From Fennellomyces sp. T-0311 (lineage: Eukaryota; Mucoromycota; Mucoromycetes; Mucorales; Lichtheimiaceae), in assembly GCA_025266875.1 (NCBI GenBank), contig JALLLT010000044.1, forward strand, positions 1-64,000: DNA of 64,000 bases. The letters run 5' to 3'. Below, in pieces: positions 21,009 to 31,531 of this stretch. The translations under genes were made by a program, and so were the position numbers. The notes beneath the pieces are model-generated. The model was not told the DNA's origin and ran no database searches. It saw only the letters and a program-made list of their open reading frames with translations. Every line of letters begins with the position of its first letter. The first letter of the stretch is position 1.

Positions 21009-22157
21009 TATCTCGAAGAAGTTTGCAGAATGATCGCAGATCTGACAAGGGAGATCCATGTATTTGACGAAGTTTCCGGTAACAACGACAGTGTGATATT
21101 CTCAAATAAGATCAGACGTGAAAGTGCGAGACCGAATTAAAGATGTTTTTATTGATGACAAACTGCTCAGACATTTATATTGTTGAAGCAGTCAGGATGA
21201 ATGCTTCTTGGTGATGTTCCGAATCCATGTTTAGGCGGCGATATAGGACGAGCGTCCTGTTAAGTAACTTATCCATGTTTCGGGTAAACTCGATGAGTCC
21301 TTTGATGTCCTAATCTAGATCAAAGTAGTTTTGGACAGATGTTGGCAGAAACTGGATCAATGGATGACGTACGGTTGGTGCCGTCGAAAGAACGAATAGA
21401 ATGGATGGGTCTGAGACTGAAATAAGAAGGCATTCTCTGTGGGAAGGTGTAGGATATGACAGACAGACTCTGTTCAAAGCCGAAACTTCACATACTACAC
21501 CATCTCCCTGACAACATCAAGCGTTTCGGCTGTGCACTGCATTTCGAATCTGAGAAGGGTGAACAGTTCAACAAGTTCATCCAGGAACACCTGTTCCACA
21601 CTAACCGCCATTCCACCTCGTGCGACGTTGCCTGCAAGTTTGGAAAGCAAATTGCTCTGCAGCATGTCATTGATAATGGCTCATGCCTGAACGAGCAAGG
21701 AAAGTGGGAGAAACCTGGGAGAAATGTCATACGTTTCTTGTCCGATCGTCATGTAGAGTTTGTCATTAAACTTTTTGGTGGATATCGTGACTTTTATAAC
21801 ACCATCGACGTGTTCTACAACAAGGTGGCTGTTCAAGGAACTTACACTGTTTTCACGTTCAATGACAGCAGTCCAAATGGCAGCATGTTCATTGGCCAGA
21901 TCATAGTCGAGAATGGTATCAAGATGGTACAACAAGACCAAATCGTTGGTGGAGATCCAGTAAATGGCCACTTGTATCTGATGAAGGTACCATCTTCACC
22001 ACTTATGTATGGTACCATCGCTTTCGATCGTGTCAAATCAGTGACAGTGGTGAACATGCATTACGTAGACAATCAAAGCCGACATATCCTTAATCCACAT
22101 AAGTTTGGATCATATTGGTTCTTAAAATATGCAACCATTGCAGGCATAGGGAATTAA
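21009..22157 (+). pseudogene. FADDTSGN-family protein, C-terminal segment (split by a solo LTR)
   Basis: The frame resumes at 21011 (LEEVCRMIADLTREIHVFDE), is broken at 21091 by a solo LTR and continues at 21462 through LHILHHLPDNIKRFG, LHFESEKGEQFNKFI and LFHTNRHSTS to a stop at 22155. The His/Glu/Lys-rich HFESEKGEQFN block probably contains the third catalytic Glu if the protein is a DDE enzyme; that is inference. With the three insertions removed the gene reads as one frame apart from one TGA (16779). Confidence 0.75.
21092..21461 (+). repeat. Solo LTR, 370 bp, TSD GACAG
   Basis: It starts TGTGATATTCTC and ends GTAGGATATGACA. GACAG is duplicated at 21087-21091 and 21462-21466. A near-identical 370-bp copy is at 52904-53273. 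No internal retroelement sequence accompanies it, so it is the product of LTR-LTR recombination. Removing it rejoins the host frame exactly. Confidence 0.9.
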
Positions 22158-22405
22158 TCTCTTGCTGTCAATGACCACGAAATTGACTAAGTCATTTTGT
22201 ACGACTGAAAAGTAATCAATCTAAATTTTTATGGCTTTTTGTGCTACGTAAAACAGTGACTATACTTGTTTATGCATGTGTGTGAGCAAAGATGGCAGTT
22301 ATATTTTTATTTCGAGCTGAAACTCTCTCTTGGTTAATGATATTAAGCAAACTATTCTCAACCAGCCTAATCTGTTTTTGGGTTCAGAAATCCCTAGGTG
22401 TGAAG
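22158..22405. other. 3' flank of the interrupted gene
   Basis: AT-rich non-coding sequence lies between the stop codon and the next LTR. I see no open frame or repeat structure. Confidence 0.5.
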
Positions 22406-23357
22406 TGTCAGAAATGCGAGTGGAGAGTAGGAGCACGACCCAATAGAAGATAGCTAGGAACAAGACGGAGATAAGAATACTACTCTACTAAAGGATAATA
22501 CAACTACTAACCAATCAACAAGAATGCAAGAACCCACAAGAATGGATCAAGCGGCAAGACAGAACAAGACAAGAACAAGACTAGACTAGAAGGTGGGTGT
22601 TAGGTGCTTTCCACTACGCATTGACCACATGGATGGTTACCAATGGCAAGACCGGACAAGGACAAGAACTAGGATAGAGGTGAATCCTAGAGGTTGGTCA
22701 AGACAACGATAAGGTAGATAGAATAATGTGACGAGATAAACTGATGCCTTTATTGCTCTTATTCTTATCCGATATATATACCCAATGCTCGCAAGAAATA
22801 ATAAATACAACGATGGAATTAATGACAATGAAATACAATATCGGTAAGATGAGCAATAATGCGGGGTAATATTAATGAAGTAAGGGGAAGGGGGTGACAA
22901 CGATGCATACTGTTACTATGTCCTAATCGGTCATGACATGAAGTTATTAAACTCATTGTGGGACAACTCAGAGAAGGAGCTAAGGAGAAGGCCAACGAAT
23001 GCAAGCTACGGGATCAGGCATTGTACAATTAACACGAAGGGTCGAGAAGACCGTTCTGGTTACAGGAACAAGTGTTGATAAAAGACAAGTATCTCCAAGG
23101 CAAGTTTAATAATTGATGAATCGGGCCTATGGTAGTTGTTGCCCTCGGTGAAAAGGGGACTTACGACTTGGAGGGGCCCAATTCGTGGCGTTTGAATGGC
23201 TCTGTCAATGGTGACAATCTCAAGGCTTTCTTTGAACATCGAATGATGATATCAGATGTGCAAGTCTGACAAATGAGACAATGATACCAGGTGTGGGTTG
23301 ATCGCAGGCAGGTTAACTGAAGCAGGGGTGGATTCAGCCTGGTGAGGGGTGTTGACA
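22406..23357 (-). repeat. Probable long solo LTR, 952 bp, minus orientation
   Basis: The segment begins TGTCA and ends TGACA, a perfect 5-bp inverted repeat of TG..CA type. It is flanked by TGAAG (22401-22405) and TGACG (23358-23362), a 5-bp duplication with one mismatch. On the minus strand a TATA motif (GTATATATATCGG, about 22770-22785) followed by AATAAA gives the U3-R-U5 order. No coding sequence is present inside. No second copy is available in the window to confirm the ends. Confidence 0.5.
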
Positions 23358-23362
23358 TGACG

Positions 23363-23656
23363 TGTGGTGGATTTGCTGGCCTCATCCACTGTCACGTAAG
23401 CAAGGAAGGCATGGTTGCTCATCGTTGGTGTAACTGCTCTTCCCCGCCCTTGCCTTTTGTCACTCTTTTCCCACAGTCTCTTTTTCTTTTTGCCATCCCT
23501 TTTACCTCTTTCCCGCGCTTTAACCTTATGTTACCATTTTCTTCTATGCACATTCCCTCATTAATTACAGGATATAGTTGGTTTTTATTGAATGACGTTT
23601 TTAGTGAATGCTCGCTGATCTCAGCTTTCCGCTCTCGTCTGTTCCATCATTAATTA
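23363..23656. other. Unassigned sequence between LTR and pogo fragment
   Basis: It is pyrimidine-rich. One 103-codon frame crosses from the LTR into this stretch but has no recognisable domain and low-complexity composition. Nothing further can be supported. Confidence 0.4.
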
Positions 23657-24087
23657 CAGTGGAACCCCACTTTTTGCACACCTACCTTTTACACACCTCT
23701 GCTTTTTGCACACCCCTGCTTTTTGCACATAATTCTCAGGTAAACCCACTCTTCACTTAAGAAAATTTGCACATTCCCTGCTTTTTGCACTTTGTACACC
23801 AAAATTCAGGATGTGCATTTTTCCTGCTTATCCTATATGGCTCAGATCCAATAGCGGGCTATGAGACTCGAACTCGGCTCTAAGAGTTTTCCAGAAAAAA
23901 GTAAAAACTCAGTGCTGATTGGTGCATCTGACACTTTTTATGGAAATCATCACAGACTTTGTTCATCTCCTCCATAAGCTCGCTGTGCTCTAAATCATCC
24001 AAAATGTTAAGGACCCCAGTAATCATGTCAGCCTTCTGTGACCAACTATACAGGCTCAGTTAATAACATCAATAACCTTAAATGGTA
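23657..24087 (-). mobile_element. Truncated pogo element (family of A)
   Basis: One terminus, CAGTGGAACCCCACTTTTTG at 23657 after TA, matches the TIR of pogo A. Inside, on the minus strand, about 23850-24055 encodes the pogo C-terminal tail (HSELMEEMNKVCDDFHKK), homologous to exon 4 of A. The rest of the element is missing; the next pogo-type element starts at 24088, whose insertion may have cut it. Confidence 0.8.
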
Positions 24088-25294
24088 CAGTGGCCACTCG
24101 CTATAATGATATGATGGTGCAGCCAAAATTATATCGTTATAGCGAATTATCGCTATATAAAATTAACACTCCGAAAAGATGCATCCGGTTAAATAGTTAC
24201 CCATAGCTCATTAACATCTCCGCATGTAAGAAGCGAAAAGAAAGCTTTAGAATCTTACAAAGAAATGCAAACGTGTTTATTAAATAGTTTAATGGGCGGT
24301 AATAAAGTACAGATGTTCTTTTAGTATACATCATTATCACTTATTTCCACTATGTCGTCTCGTCTTATTACTTCTGATCGAATTGCCACTGGCTCCAAGC
24401 GTATCATCAACGGCGAAGAGCCCAATCAACCTAAAAAGCGCAATGCCCTAACCAATCGCCAAAAACTAGCAATTGTATACAAGTACCGACAAACCCACTG
24501 GAAGCAAAAGCCACTTGCAGACTGGGCAAAAGAGAAGTTCAACCTTGACTTCGTTCCTAAGCAGCCTACCATTTCTGCTATCGTCGCAGATTCCGACAAG
24601 TACTTGGCCATGACCGATGAGCAGCTTAGTGGCAAAAAAGCAAGGTTCTGTGCTCAACCTGATATGGAAGAAGTACTTGCATGCTACGTTGACGAAATGG
24701 AGAGATGCCATGTGCCCTTGAACCGTGATGCAATTACTGCTCAAGCAAAAGCAATTGCAAAAGAAATGAACATTCAATACTTTCAATTCTCAGACGGATG
24801 GTTCAGTGGATTCGAGAGGCGCTTTGGGTATAAGTCTCGAGCTATGCACGGCGAAGCAGCGTCAGCCAATGTGATGAGTGCTACTGTCCAGAAACAAATT
24901 TCTGAAATCAAGAAGAAAATCAGAGAATATGGACTGCCAAACGTTTATAACTTTGACGAGTCAGCTTTGTTCTATGCCCAAGTCCCGCGCAGAACAATCT
25001 CAAAGCAACCGCTCTCTGGATTGAAAGATGACAAGTCATGGTTCATGGTTGTCATGACATGCAATGTGGACGGCTTGCATAAGCTAAAGATTTTTTCATT
25101 GGCTATGCAAAAGGGCCTCGTTGCTTCAAGCAAAGACCTGGTAAATTATTTAATAATTTATATAAGAAAACGTTTAACTGAAATATATATTAACATCGTT
25201 TTAGATGAAGCGAAACTCCATTGGTATTGGAATAATTCCAAAGCATGGATGACAGCTGATCTGTTTACTCAGATGGTTCATCGCTTGGATAATA
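24088..25294 (+). mobile_element. pogo-type transposon B, left part (second TIR family)
   Basis: The terminus is CAGTGGCCACTCGCTATAAT after TA (24086-24087). ATATCGTTATAGCGAA-type repeats follow, the same TIR family as the element at 47921-50216. The element carries a transposase gene that is interrupted at 25294 and resumes at 33298. Its right terminus is not found in the window, so the copy is also truncated after about 33530. Confidence 0.85.
24352..25294 (+). pseudogene. pogo transposase B, N-terminal part
   Basis: It starts at ATG 24352 with a psq/CENP-B-type HTH (TNRQKLAIVYKYRQTHW, FQFSDGWFSGFERRFG) and reaches the first catalytic Asp in VYNFDESALFYAQ. Compared with the paralogue at 48096-49969, a 1-nt deletion in a T-run near 25090 shifts the frame after HKLKIF. 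An intron near 25141-25204 then brings DEAKLHWYWNNSKAW. It is cut at RLDN by the PIF/Harbinger element. The remainder is at 33298-33473. Confidence 0.85.
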
Positions 25295-25605
25295 GAGAGG
25301 TTGGGGTGACTTTCATACATTCTTTTTGCACTAATAAAATGTACAAAAAAGGTTAGTCGTTACAGTGAACCCCCGTTTTTTTCCGCAGTAAATGGAATGC
25401 TCAAAAGCGAGGAAAAAGCGAGGTCGAGGAAAAAGCGGGGGTTACACAAGAGAGATATCTGACTTGAATACAAACGTCCTCTTTTCACGCGATTCTTTCA
25501 CTGTATGGTCTATTTGCATGGCGGCTAGCACTAGAGTGTGATTGAATGCATTTGCTGCAGTGAAATAATACGCATCTATAATACATGGGTATATAGCTTC
25601 ATCAT

Positions 25606-25879
25606 TGTGGTGTCCAGGAGTTAAGACCGAGAAGGTGTTAAGGAGGTAAGCCCGGATACGAATTCAAATACCGAGAATTGCACTCAGCTGGATAAGCATT
25701 CAGAATCATGGATGGTAATACGTATTTGTACTGCATAGTCCAATAGCAGTAGAATAGTATATAAGCTTTATTGAACGGATAGTAGAGCGAGATCTGATAT
25801 TCAGAATAAATTCGTGTCTCAAAGGGTTCCTATTTGTCTATGTATTTCTACTATCATCCACATTCAACCCGATAACACA
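25606..25879 (+). repeat. Candidate solo LTR, 274 bp
   Basis: It starts TGTGGTGTCC and ends GATAACACA, with flanking ATCAT (25601-25605) and ATGAT (25880-25884), a 5-bp duplication with one mismatch. A TATATAAG box lies near 25757. There is no coding content, and no second copy in the window fixes the ends. Confidence 0.45.
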
Positions 25880-25930
25880 ATGATGCTTGTCACCTTGAAG
25901 CTTTTCCACAGTGGCGATATGTATCTAATG

Positions 25931-25989
25931 GCCTGGCACGGTCTGCAATAGCCCATGACTATTGTGGATCGTGTCAGGCTTTTTTTTTG
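25931..25989 (+). other. Imperfect 20-bp hairpin followed by T9
   Basis: CCTGGCACGGTCTGCAATAG pairs with CTATTGTGGATCGTGTCAGG across a 7-nt loop (15 of 20 positions) and is followed closely by nine T. The form resembles a rho-independent or Pol III-type terminator or a small structured RNA end, but in a fungal transposon this may be coincidence. Confidence 0.35.
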
Positions 25990-26458
25990 GTCCTTGGATT
26001 GTCCATGTTACACAGAACGCTGGCAAGATGCTGGTGGTTTTGAGAAATGATGATCAAGCAGCTGTTAACTCGGATAAACTGTCAAAATGATGGGGCGTTG
26101 GACTGTAATCGCGTGATAATCGGGATGATGTGAGGCAAATGTATCAATGCGTGCAGCGCAAGTCATCGATCTCCGTCTTAGTGCGGCGAGAAGGTCGGTG
26201 ATGGCATGGATTGAGGGAAGATAGGATCGAGGTACCGCTGGTGAACCAATGGATTCCTGCTCATAGGCAAAAAGACTTCTTTTTTTGCATGGCGCGTCGT
26301 TCGGGTTATGAGAAATTGATCCCTAATGCACAGGTTTCAGATAGTAATTAGCGGAACCCAGGAAAACAAAAAAAATCACGGAAAGTGAAGACTGGGTACC
26401 CAGACTGCGAATCAGTATAAATATGGCACAAAAGATATAGAAGATAGTATATATCAAA

Positions 26459-28244
26459 ATGCCGCGCAGAAGACATTACGCGAAACTTACGAACGAGCAG
26501 AAAGATGCGGCATATCAGCATCATCGTACAAGTCCATCGATGTTATCATACACCCTGTTAGCCAATTGGGTCAAGGCCAAATATAACCTGGAGATAGCCC
26601 CAGATCCATCGGCACTCCAGAAGATGATCAAGAAAAGAAAGCAACAAGAGCAAAATGGTGTAGACCACAACAGGTTATCCACGTCAAGGGGTCGTTATCC
26701 AGTAAGTGCTATAATATGCTTATATATTTTTATTAGTACTAAGTCATGGCGTAGCAACTGGAAGAAGCGCTCTATCTGTGGGTCCAGCAACGTGAGATGC
26801 AGAACATCCAAATCAATTGGGTTATGATCAAGAAGGCGGCAACGGACTTTGCCGAGAACCTCGGCATCAACGAGCAACTTACCTTTTCCAATGGATGGCA
26901 ACACCGTTTTAGCAAACATTACGGTATCTCCTCCCATCGCATCTACGGTGAAATGGCCTCCACCGACAACCAATCTATTGACGAAAGGCTTCCGGAGTTG
27001 AAGGCTAAAATCAGCGAGTACGCCTTGCAGGATGTGTACAACATGGACGAAACAGCACTATTTTATGCAAGCGCTCCGCACCTCACAATCTCACGAAGCT
27101 CAATCCAAGGAGTTAAACAAGACAAAAGTAGAATGACAGTGGCACTTACTGTCAATGCAGACGGATCTGATTTTCATGAACCGCTCTTTATTGGCAAGAC
27201 TTTGAACCCAAAGTGCTTTCAAAAAAAGGTACGGCTAAACCCTACGAAAGCTTTCTATGTTTATTAATGCATATGATGTATGTAGACAGCATCAGCACAT
27301 GGATACTCACAATACTTCGCAAACTCAAGTGCCTGGATGACGAAGGCGATCTTTAAACATTACTTGCGTCGATTTGATAGAGCTATGAAATATCAAAAAC
27401 GCCATATCCTGTTGATCTTGGATAACTTCTCCGGTCATATCTGCGAAGAGTACCAGCCTACCAATATTGAGCTCTTGTACCTACCACCTAACACCACCGC
27501 CCGTATTCAACCTTTGGATAGAGGAATTATCCGTAGCTTTAAAGCGCATTTTAAGTAAGTTCCTGTTATCGATATTGACTTAGCTGTGCTAATATAACCC
27601 TTCATAGAAATTACCAATATGAACGCGCATACAGAGTTTCTAAAATGCGTGAAGAACAAGGGCTGCCAATGAACGACGGAAGCATTTTTCGTGTAGATGT
27701 GCTGAGAGCCATGCGTTGGGCGGCTGTGGCGAAGGGCAAGGTCACCAAGGAAACAATAATCAACTGCTTCCAAGGCACTGGTTTGCTGGGTGGCCGGGAC
27801 GACGTAGTACCATCCTTTGGTACCTTAAATGCGGACGACTTAGCTGTAGCACGTGCGCGAGACCACGTGCAACGGATATACGGAGACGACACGCCCATTG
27901 CCAACTCGTTTGACCCAGACCCACCAGAAGAACAAGCAGCAACCCATCCCATCTTGGCTGACTGTGAGATTATAGAATTGGTGAAGAATGGTAACGATTC
28001 GGGGCACAGCATTGAAGGAGAAACGTCCACAGCAACAGTTGAGGAAGAAACGATTGAAGAAGAACCAGCTTTGCAAATGACGCTGCGTGAAAAAACGGCT
28101 TTGATAGAGACGGCGATTGAAATACTTGATAGCGAACCCGATTACGTCACAACAACGGATGCTCTTAGAAATGTTCGCGATGACTTTCACAGACGTGCTG
28201 GTGCAGTGCAAGCGCCTATTACGGCGTATCTTCTACATAAATAA
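26459..28244 (+). CDS. pogo transposase C, four exons, intact
   Basis: Exons are 26459-26701, 26755-27228, 27286-27554 and 27608-28244, about 540 residues, with no stop or shift. Exon 1 has a psq-type HTH. Exon 2 has a CENP-B HTH (ALYLWVQQREM..TFSNGWQHRF) and VYNMDETALFY (first Asp). Exon 3 has LLILDNFSGH (second Asp) and IQPLDRGIIRSF (third acidic site). Exon 4 is an acidic tail ending in NVRDDFHRRAGAVQAPI. Introns are 52-57 bp. Exon lengths match pogo A exactly for exons 2 and 3 although the TIR sequences differ. By family it moves the element by cut and paste at TA. Confidence 0.9.
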
Positions 28245-28718
28245 AGGATCATGGCAATTATAAGCCTTATTAGACATATTTATATGGTTTTTTGGCAAAC
28301 CTCACTTTTTTTCCTCCAAGGGAAATGGGGATAACAGGGAAAAAAGCCGGGAGAGGAAAATCGACACTAAGTACGAGCGGATGGACCGCCAAAAAGTGAG
28401 GAAAAAGCGGGGGCGAGGAAAAAACGGGGTGGAAAAAAACGGGGGTTCACTGTACAAAAAAGGAAAATGTGAATTCCGAACAGTGCAAACTCACATTTTA
28501 TTTTACACTGATTGTGAAGAAAAAAAAAGGATTTACATTAATCTTTTGTCCAATGATAATTAAGACTAAACTACCCAGTTTTGATCTACTGCGAATCCAC
28601 TAGATTACATATTTTTGACAGATGCATCAATTAATAAAAGCATTATGAAACATGTACTTTCTTTTTTTCTTTGCTTCTTTGAACTTCAGTAATAATAGCA
28701 CAACCCATTGCACCAAAC

Positions 28719-29908
28719 ATGAGCGATAGTAACAGCAACAACAGCAACCATGAACAGTTGCGCGAAGAGTCAGAGCAGTGTGGCCCTTTCAGTAACCACT
28801 ACCAACGCCTGACTGCAATGTTCGAAGCAATTCGCGACCTTCGCCCATTTGAACGTCGGGATGAGAATGGAGTAACGCGTAATATATCGCAATTGTGGGT
28901 GGAGGTTACAGTGAGGACCAACAACATTCGTCGCGATTTGCCACCTCTTAGTGTAAGAGGTGTTAGAAGAAAAGAGCAAGCTGTACGAGCCAGTTGATGG
29001 CAACAGGATGGAGGCGAACGTCGTGGCACTGGAACAAATGAAGCATACATGACGTTTCAACAGCTTGTGGATGAGGTTTCTCATTTAGTAAGATGATTGT
29101 TTCAGTAGCTTATTATAATGCTTATATAGTAAATTGCCATACTCTTTAGATGTCTGAAAACCAAGCTCGGGTTGATGAAGCTATGCGGCAGAACGCCGCG
29201 CGCTTACAACAGCGGCAGCAGATGCAGCAGGTTGTCTCTGAGCGTGCACGAGATGGCCTGCACAGAAGAGTGACAGGTGCTGCCGGTACTAGGCGACGAC
29301 GCCATGACAGCGATGGTGAAGATGATGGATCGGCTACTGGAAGTGATGAGTCAGTAGATGATCAAGAGGTTCGTCCTGATCACCATCTGCAACGCCGTCG
29401 ACGTCGAACAGTAGAAAATGAGAACAGGGGCGGTAGTTTCCTTATGCTCGACCAGTTACGGCGTGAAATCTCTCGTGCCACCAATGGTGCAATTGAACGC
29501 GAGTTGCACAAGGAAATGGTGGAGTCAATTGGGCACCACCATCGGGAGTCACTAGAGCTGGCGCGTCAGCATCATGCTGCACAGATGGAATCTTTCCGGA
29601 CAATTGGCCATGCCTTAGAAGCGGTTGCCTGGAGTCTACATGGTATTGATGAACAGATGCGCAGGCGCTCTGCTTCACAAGTAAATCCACCACAATACCA
29701 GCAGCAGCAGCGTCCCCCTACCACTCGTTCAATTCGTCCAGTTCCACACCCTCCTTTTTCGCAGCCACTAGCACGATATGAAACACCTACGCCATCTACA
29801 CAATCAACATCGTCAGTACCGTCTAATAGAAATCCATCCGCTCGTTTAACTGAACCGTTCGTTCACTATGACCCTTTTACCTCTCCACCTCCACCACCTC
29901 AGCAATAA
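28719..29908 (+). pseudogene. PIF/Harbinger accessory protein (Myb/coiled-coil type), one in-frame stop
   Basis: Exon 1 (28719-29087) and exon 2 (29150-29908) join in phase across a 62-bp intron. Exon 1 has an Asn/Ser-rich start and a trihelix-like region (LWVEVTVRTNNIRRDL), then a TGA at 28995 (CGA to TGA would explain it), after which coding continues as WQQDGGERRGTG. Exon 2 has Arg/Gln-rich helices, an acidic patch and a long helix (REISRATNGAIERELHKEMV), and ends in a Pro-rich tail. It faces the nuclease gene convergently, the usual two-gene layout of PIF elements, where such a protein binds DNA with the nuclease. No certain domain can be named. Confidence 0.6.
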
Positions 29909-30068
29909 GCCCTTTTTTCCCTCTTTTCTTATATATTCCTTTTAAACTTGTCTCTTTTATATATTTTCTATGCAAATCCTTTTCTTAAACGTTTCTATGC
30001 GCTTTCTTACTTACAATGTTTTATGTCCTTTTTTATATACATTCCTTATATTCTTATGTGTGACACTA

Positions 30069-31408
30069 CAGTTGGGTTCCAAAAGTTTTGTCGCGAAATT
30101 CAACTCCATCTGTCAATTTTTTTTTATAGCTTAAAAGAAAACTCCTGTCTTTTCTTTTTTTCATTAATCAACACCCCTTTTTTTTTGTAAAAAAGCAATG
30201 GTTTACCCTCCTGAGAAGCGTATTGAAGCAATCACTTTACTCAATGTTGGCTGGAATGCTCCAGAAATTGCCAAGCAAATCGAGATCCCATTACGCACTG
30301 TGGAACGCTGGGTTGACAAGTTTAAGAAAACTGGCAACAAGTACAGAGATATCGCTTCTGGAAGGCCAAAAGCACTAGACAGTCGTAGCGAGCGACAAAT
30401 TATACGAAATGCAAAGTCTGACCGGCGTCAAACCTTAGGCGATATTACAAATAATTGTGTCAAGAAAGTGTCAAAGTCAACAATTCGACGCGTGTTACAT
30501 GCAAAGGGTGTTCACAGCAGAATCGCCAAGCGCAAACCTTTTCTCAAGCCACAACACATAGCAGCGCGCAAGAAGTTTGTTAAGAAGCACAAAGATTGGA
30601 CTTTAGAAGATTGGAGGAGCGTTGTCTGGACTGATGAATGCTCTTTTGAAACTGAAAAAAATTGCCGTGTTGTTCGTGTCTGGAGACAAGCACATGAAGT
30701 TGACTATTTGGATTGCATGACACCTACCTTTAAAAGCGATAGGTCCACAGTAATGATATGGGGTGCTATCACCTACGGTCGCAAGTCTGAACTTGTGTTT
30801 ATGGACAAGAACAGACGTAAAGCTGTTGACTTTGTGGATCAAGTGTATGCTGGCGCATTGTACGAGTTTTGGAATAGCCTGGAAGATCCAATTCTGATGG
30901 AAGATGGCGCACCAGTACATAGAGCAAACGTTCCTAACGTTTGGCGTCAAAAAAATCGAATTACAAAGCTAGACTGGCCGGCCCAGAGTCCAGATCTAAA
31001 TCCTATTGAACACGTTTGGCAACAGATGAAAACAATGGTGCAAGCCAAGATGAACAGCGGCTCGAGGACCACTGAAGCACTTAAGCAAGCAATACAAGAG
31101 GCATGGGACGAGCTTAAAATCGAGAACGTGAACAAACTTGTGGATTCTGTCCCCAACAGAGTCGATCTTGTACAAAAAGCCCATGGTCGTAGTACTAGAT
31201 ATTAATGTCACTGTAATTTTTTTTTCTGTCATTGCTTCATTGCTTTTTTTTATCTGTACATAATCTACATGAAATTCTGCTTCTATTCATACCCTTTGCC
31301 AATTAAACTTTTATTAGGATTTACTTCTAGTATAACTGGAAAGTCTTTAAGACATCAAATTTTAGCCTTGTCAGAGCACCTCGTGACAAAACTTTTGGAA
31401 CCCAACTG
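30069..31408 (+). mobile_element. Tc1-family transposon E, 1340 bp, intact
   Basis: The TIRs CAGTTGGGTTCCAAAAGTTT at 30069 and the perfect inverse ending at 31408 match over 24 bp and are flanked by TA on both sides (30067-30068, 31409-31410). It contains a single uninterrupted transposase. Perfect ends plus an open gene suggest a recent insertion into the Harbinger element. Confidence 0.95.
30198..31205 (+). CDS. Tc1 transposase (DD34E), 335 aa, intact
   Basis: The N-terminus has two helix-turn-helix units (EIAKQIEIPLRTVERWVDKF; STIRRVLHAKGV) with a GRPKALDSR hook between them. Catalytic residues: D in VVWTDECSF, D in LMEDGAPVHRA and E in SPDLNPIEHVW, with 34 residues between the second D and the E. 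The length is typical for Tc1. The start ATG is 129 bp from the left terminus. By family it excises and inserts the element at TA. Confidence 0.95.
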   Translation: MVYPPEKRIEAITLLNVGWNAPEIAKQIEIPLRTVERWVDKFKKTGNKYRDIASGRPKALDSRSERQIIRNAKSDRRQTLGDITNNCVKKVSKSTIRRVLHAKGVHSRIAKRKPFLKPQHIAARKKFVKKHKDWTLEDWRSVVWTDECSFETEKNCRVVRVWRQAHEVDYLDCMTPTFKSDRSTVMIWGAITYGRKSELVFMDKNRRKAVDFVDQVYAGALYEFWNSLEDPILMEDGAPVHRANVPNVWRQKNRITKLDWPAQSPDLNPIEHVWQQMKTMVQAKMNSGSRTTEALKQAIQEAWDELKIENVNKLVDSVPNRVDLVQKAHGRSTRY

Positions 31409-31531
31409 TACTGCTCACTCACTTCTATGTCAAGTTAATAAATTTAGAAGTTATTATGATTATCGATAGATAAACAACAATATGATCAAATATGCCTTTT
31501 TTTTTAAAAAAAACAGAGACCTTTATTGCAC

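Larger units (their letters stand above)
25363..28452 (+). mobile_element. pogo-type transposon C, 3090 bp
   Basis: The termini are CAGTGAACCCCCGTTTTTTT at 25363 and its inverse ending at 28452, with TA at 25361-25362 and 28453-28454. GAGGAAAAAGCGGGGG motifs repeat inside both ends. It contains an intact transposase (26459-28244) and about 1 kb of non-coding sequence before it, which includes a candidate solo LTR. Confidence 0.92.
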
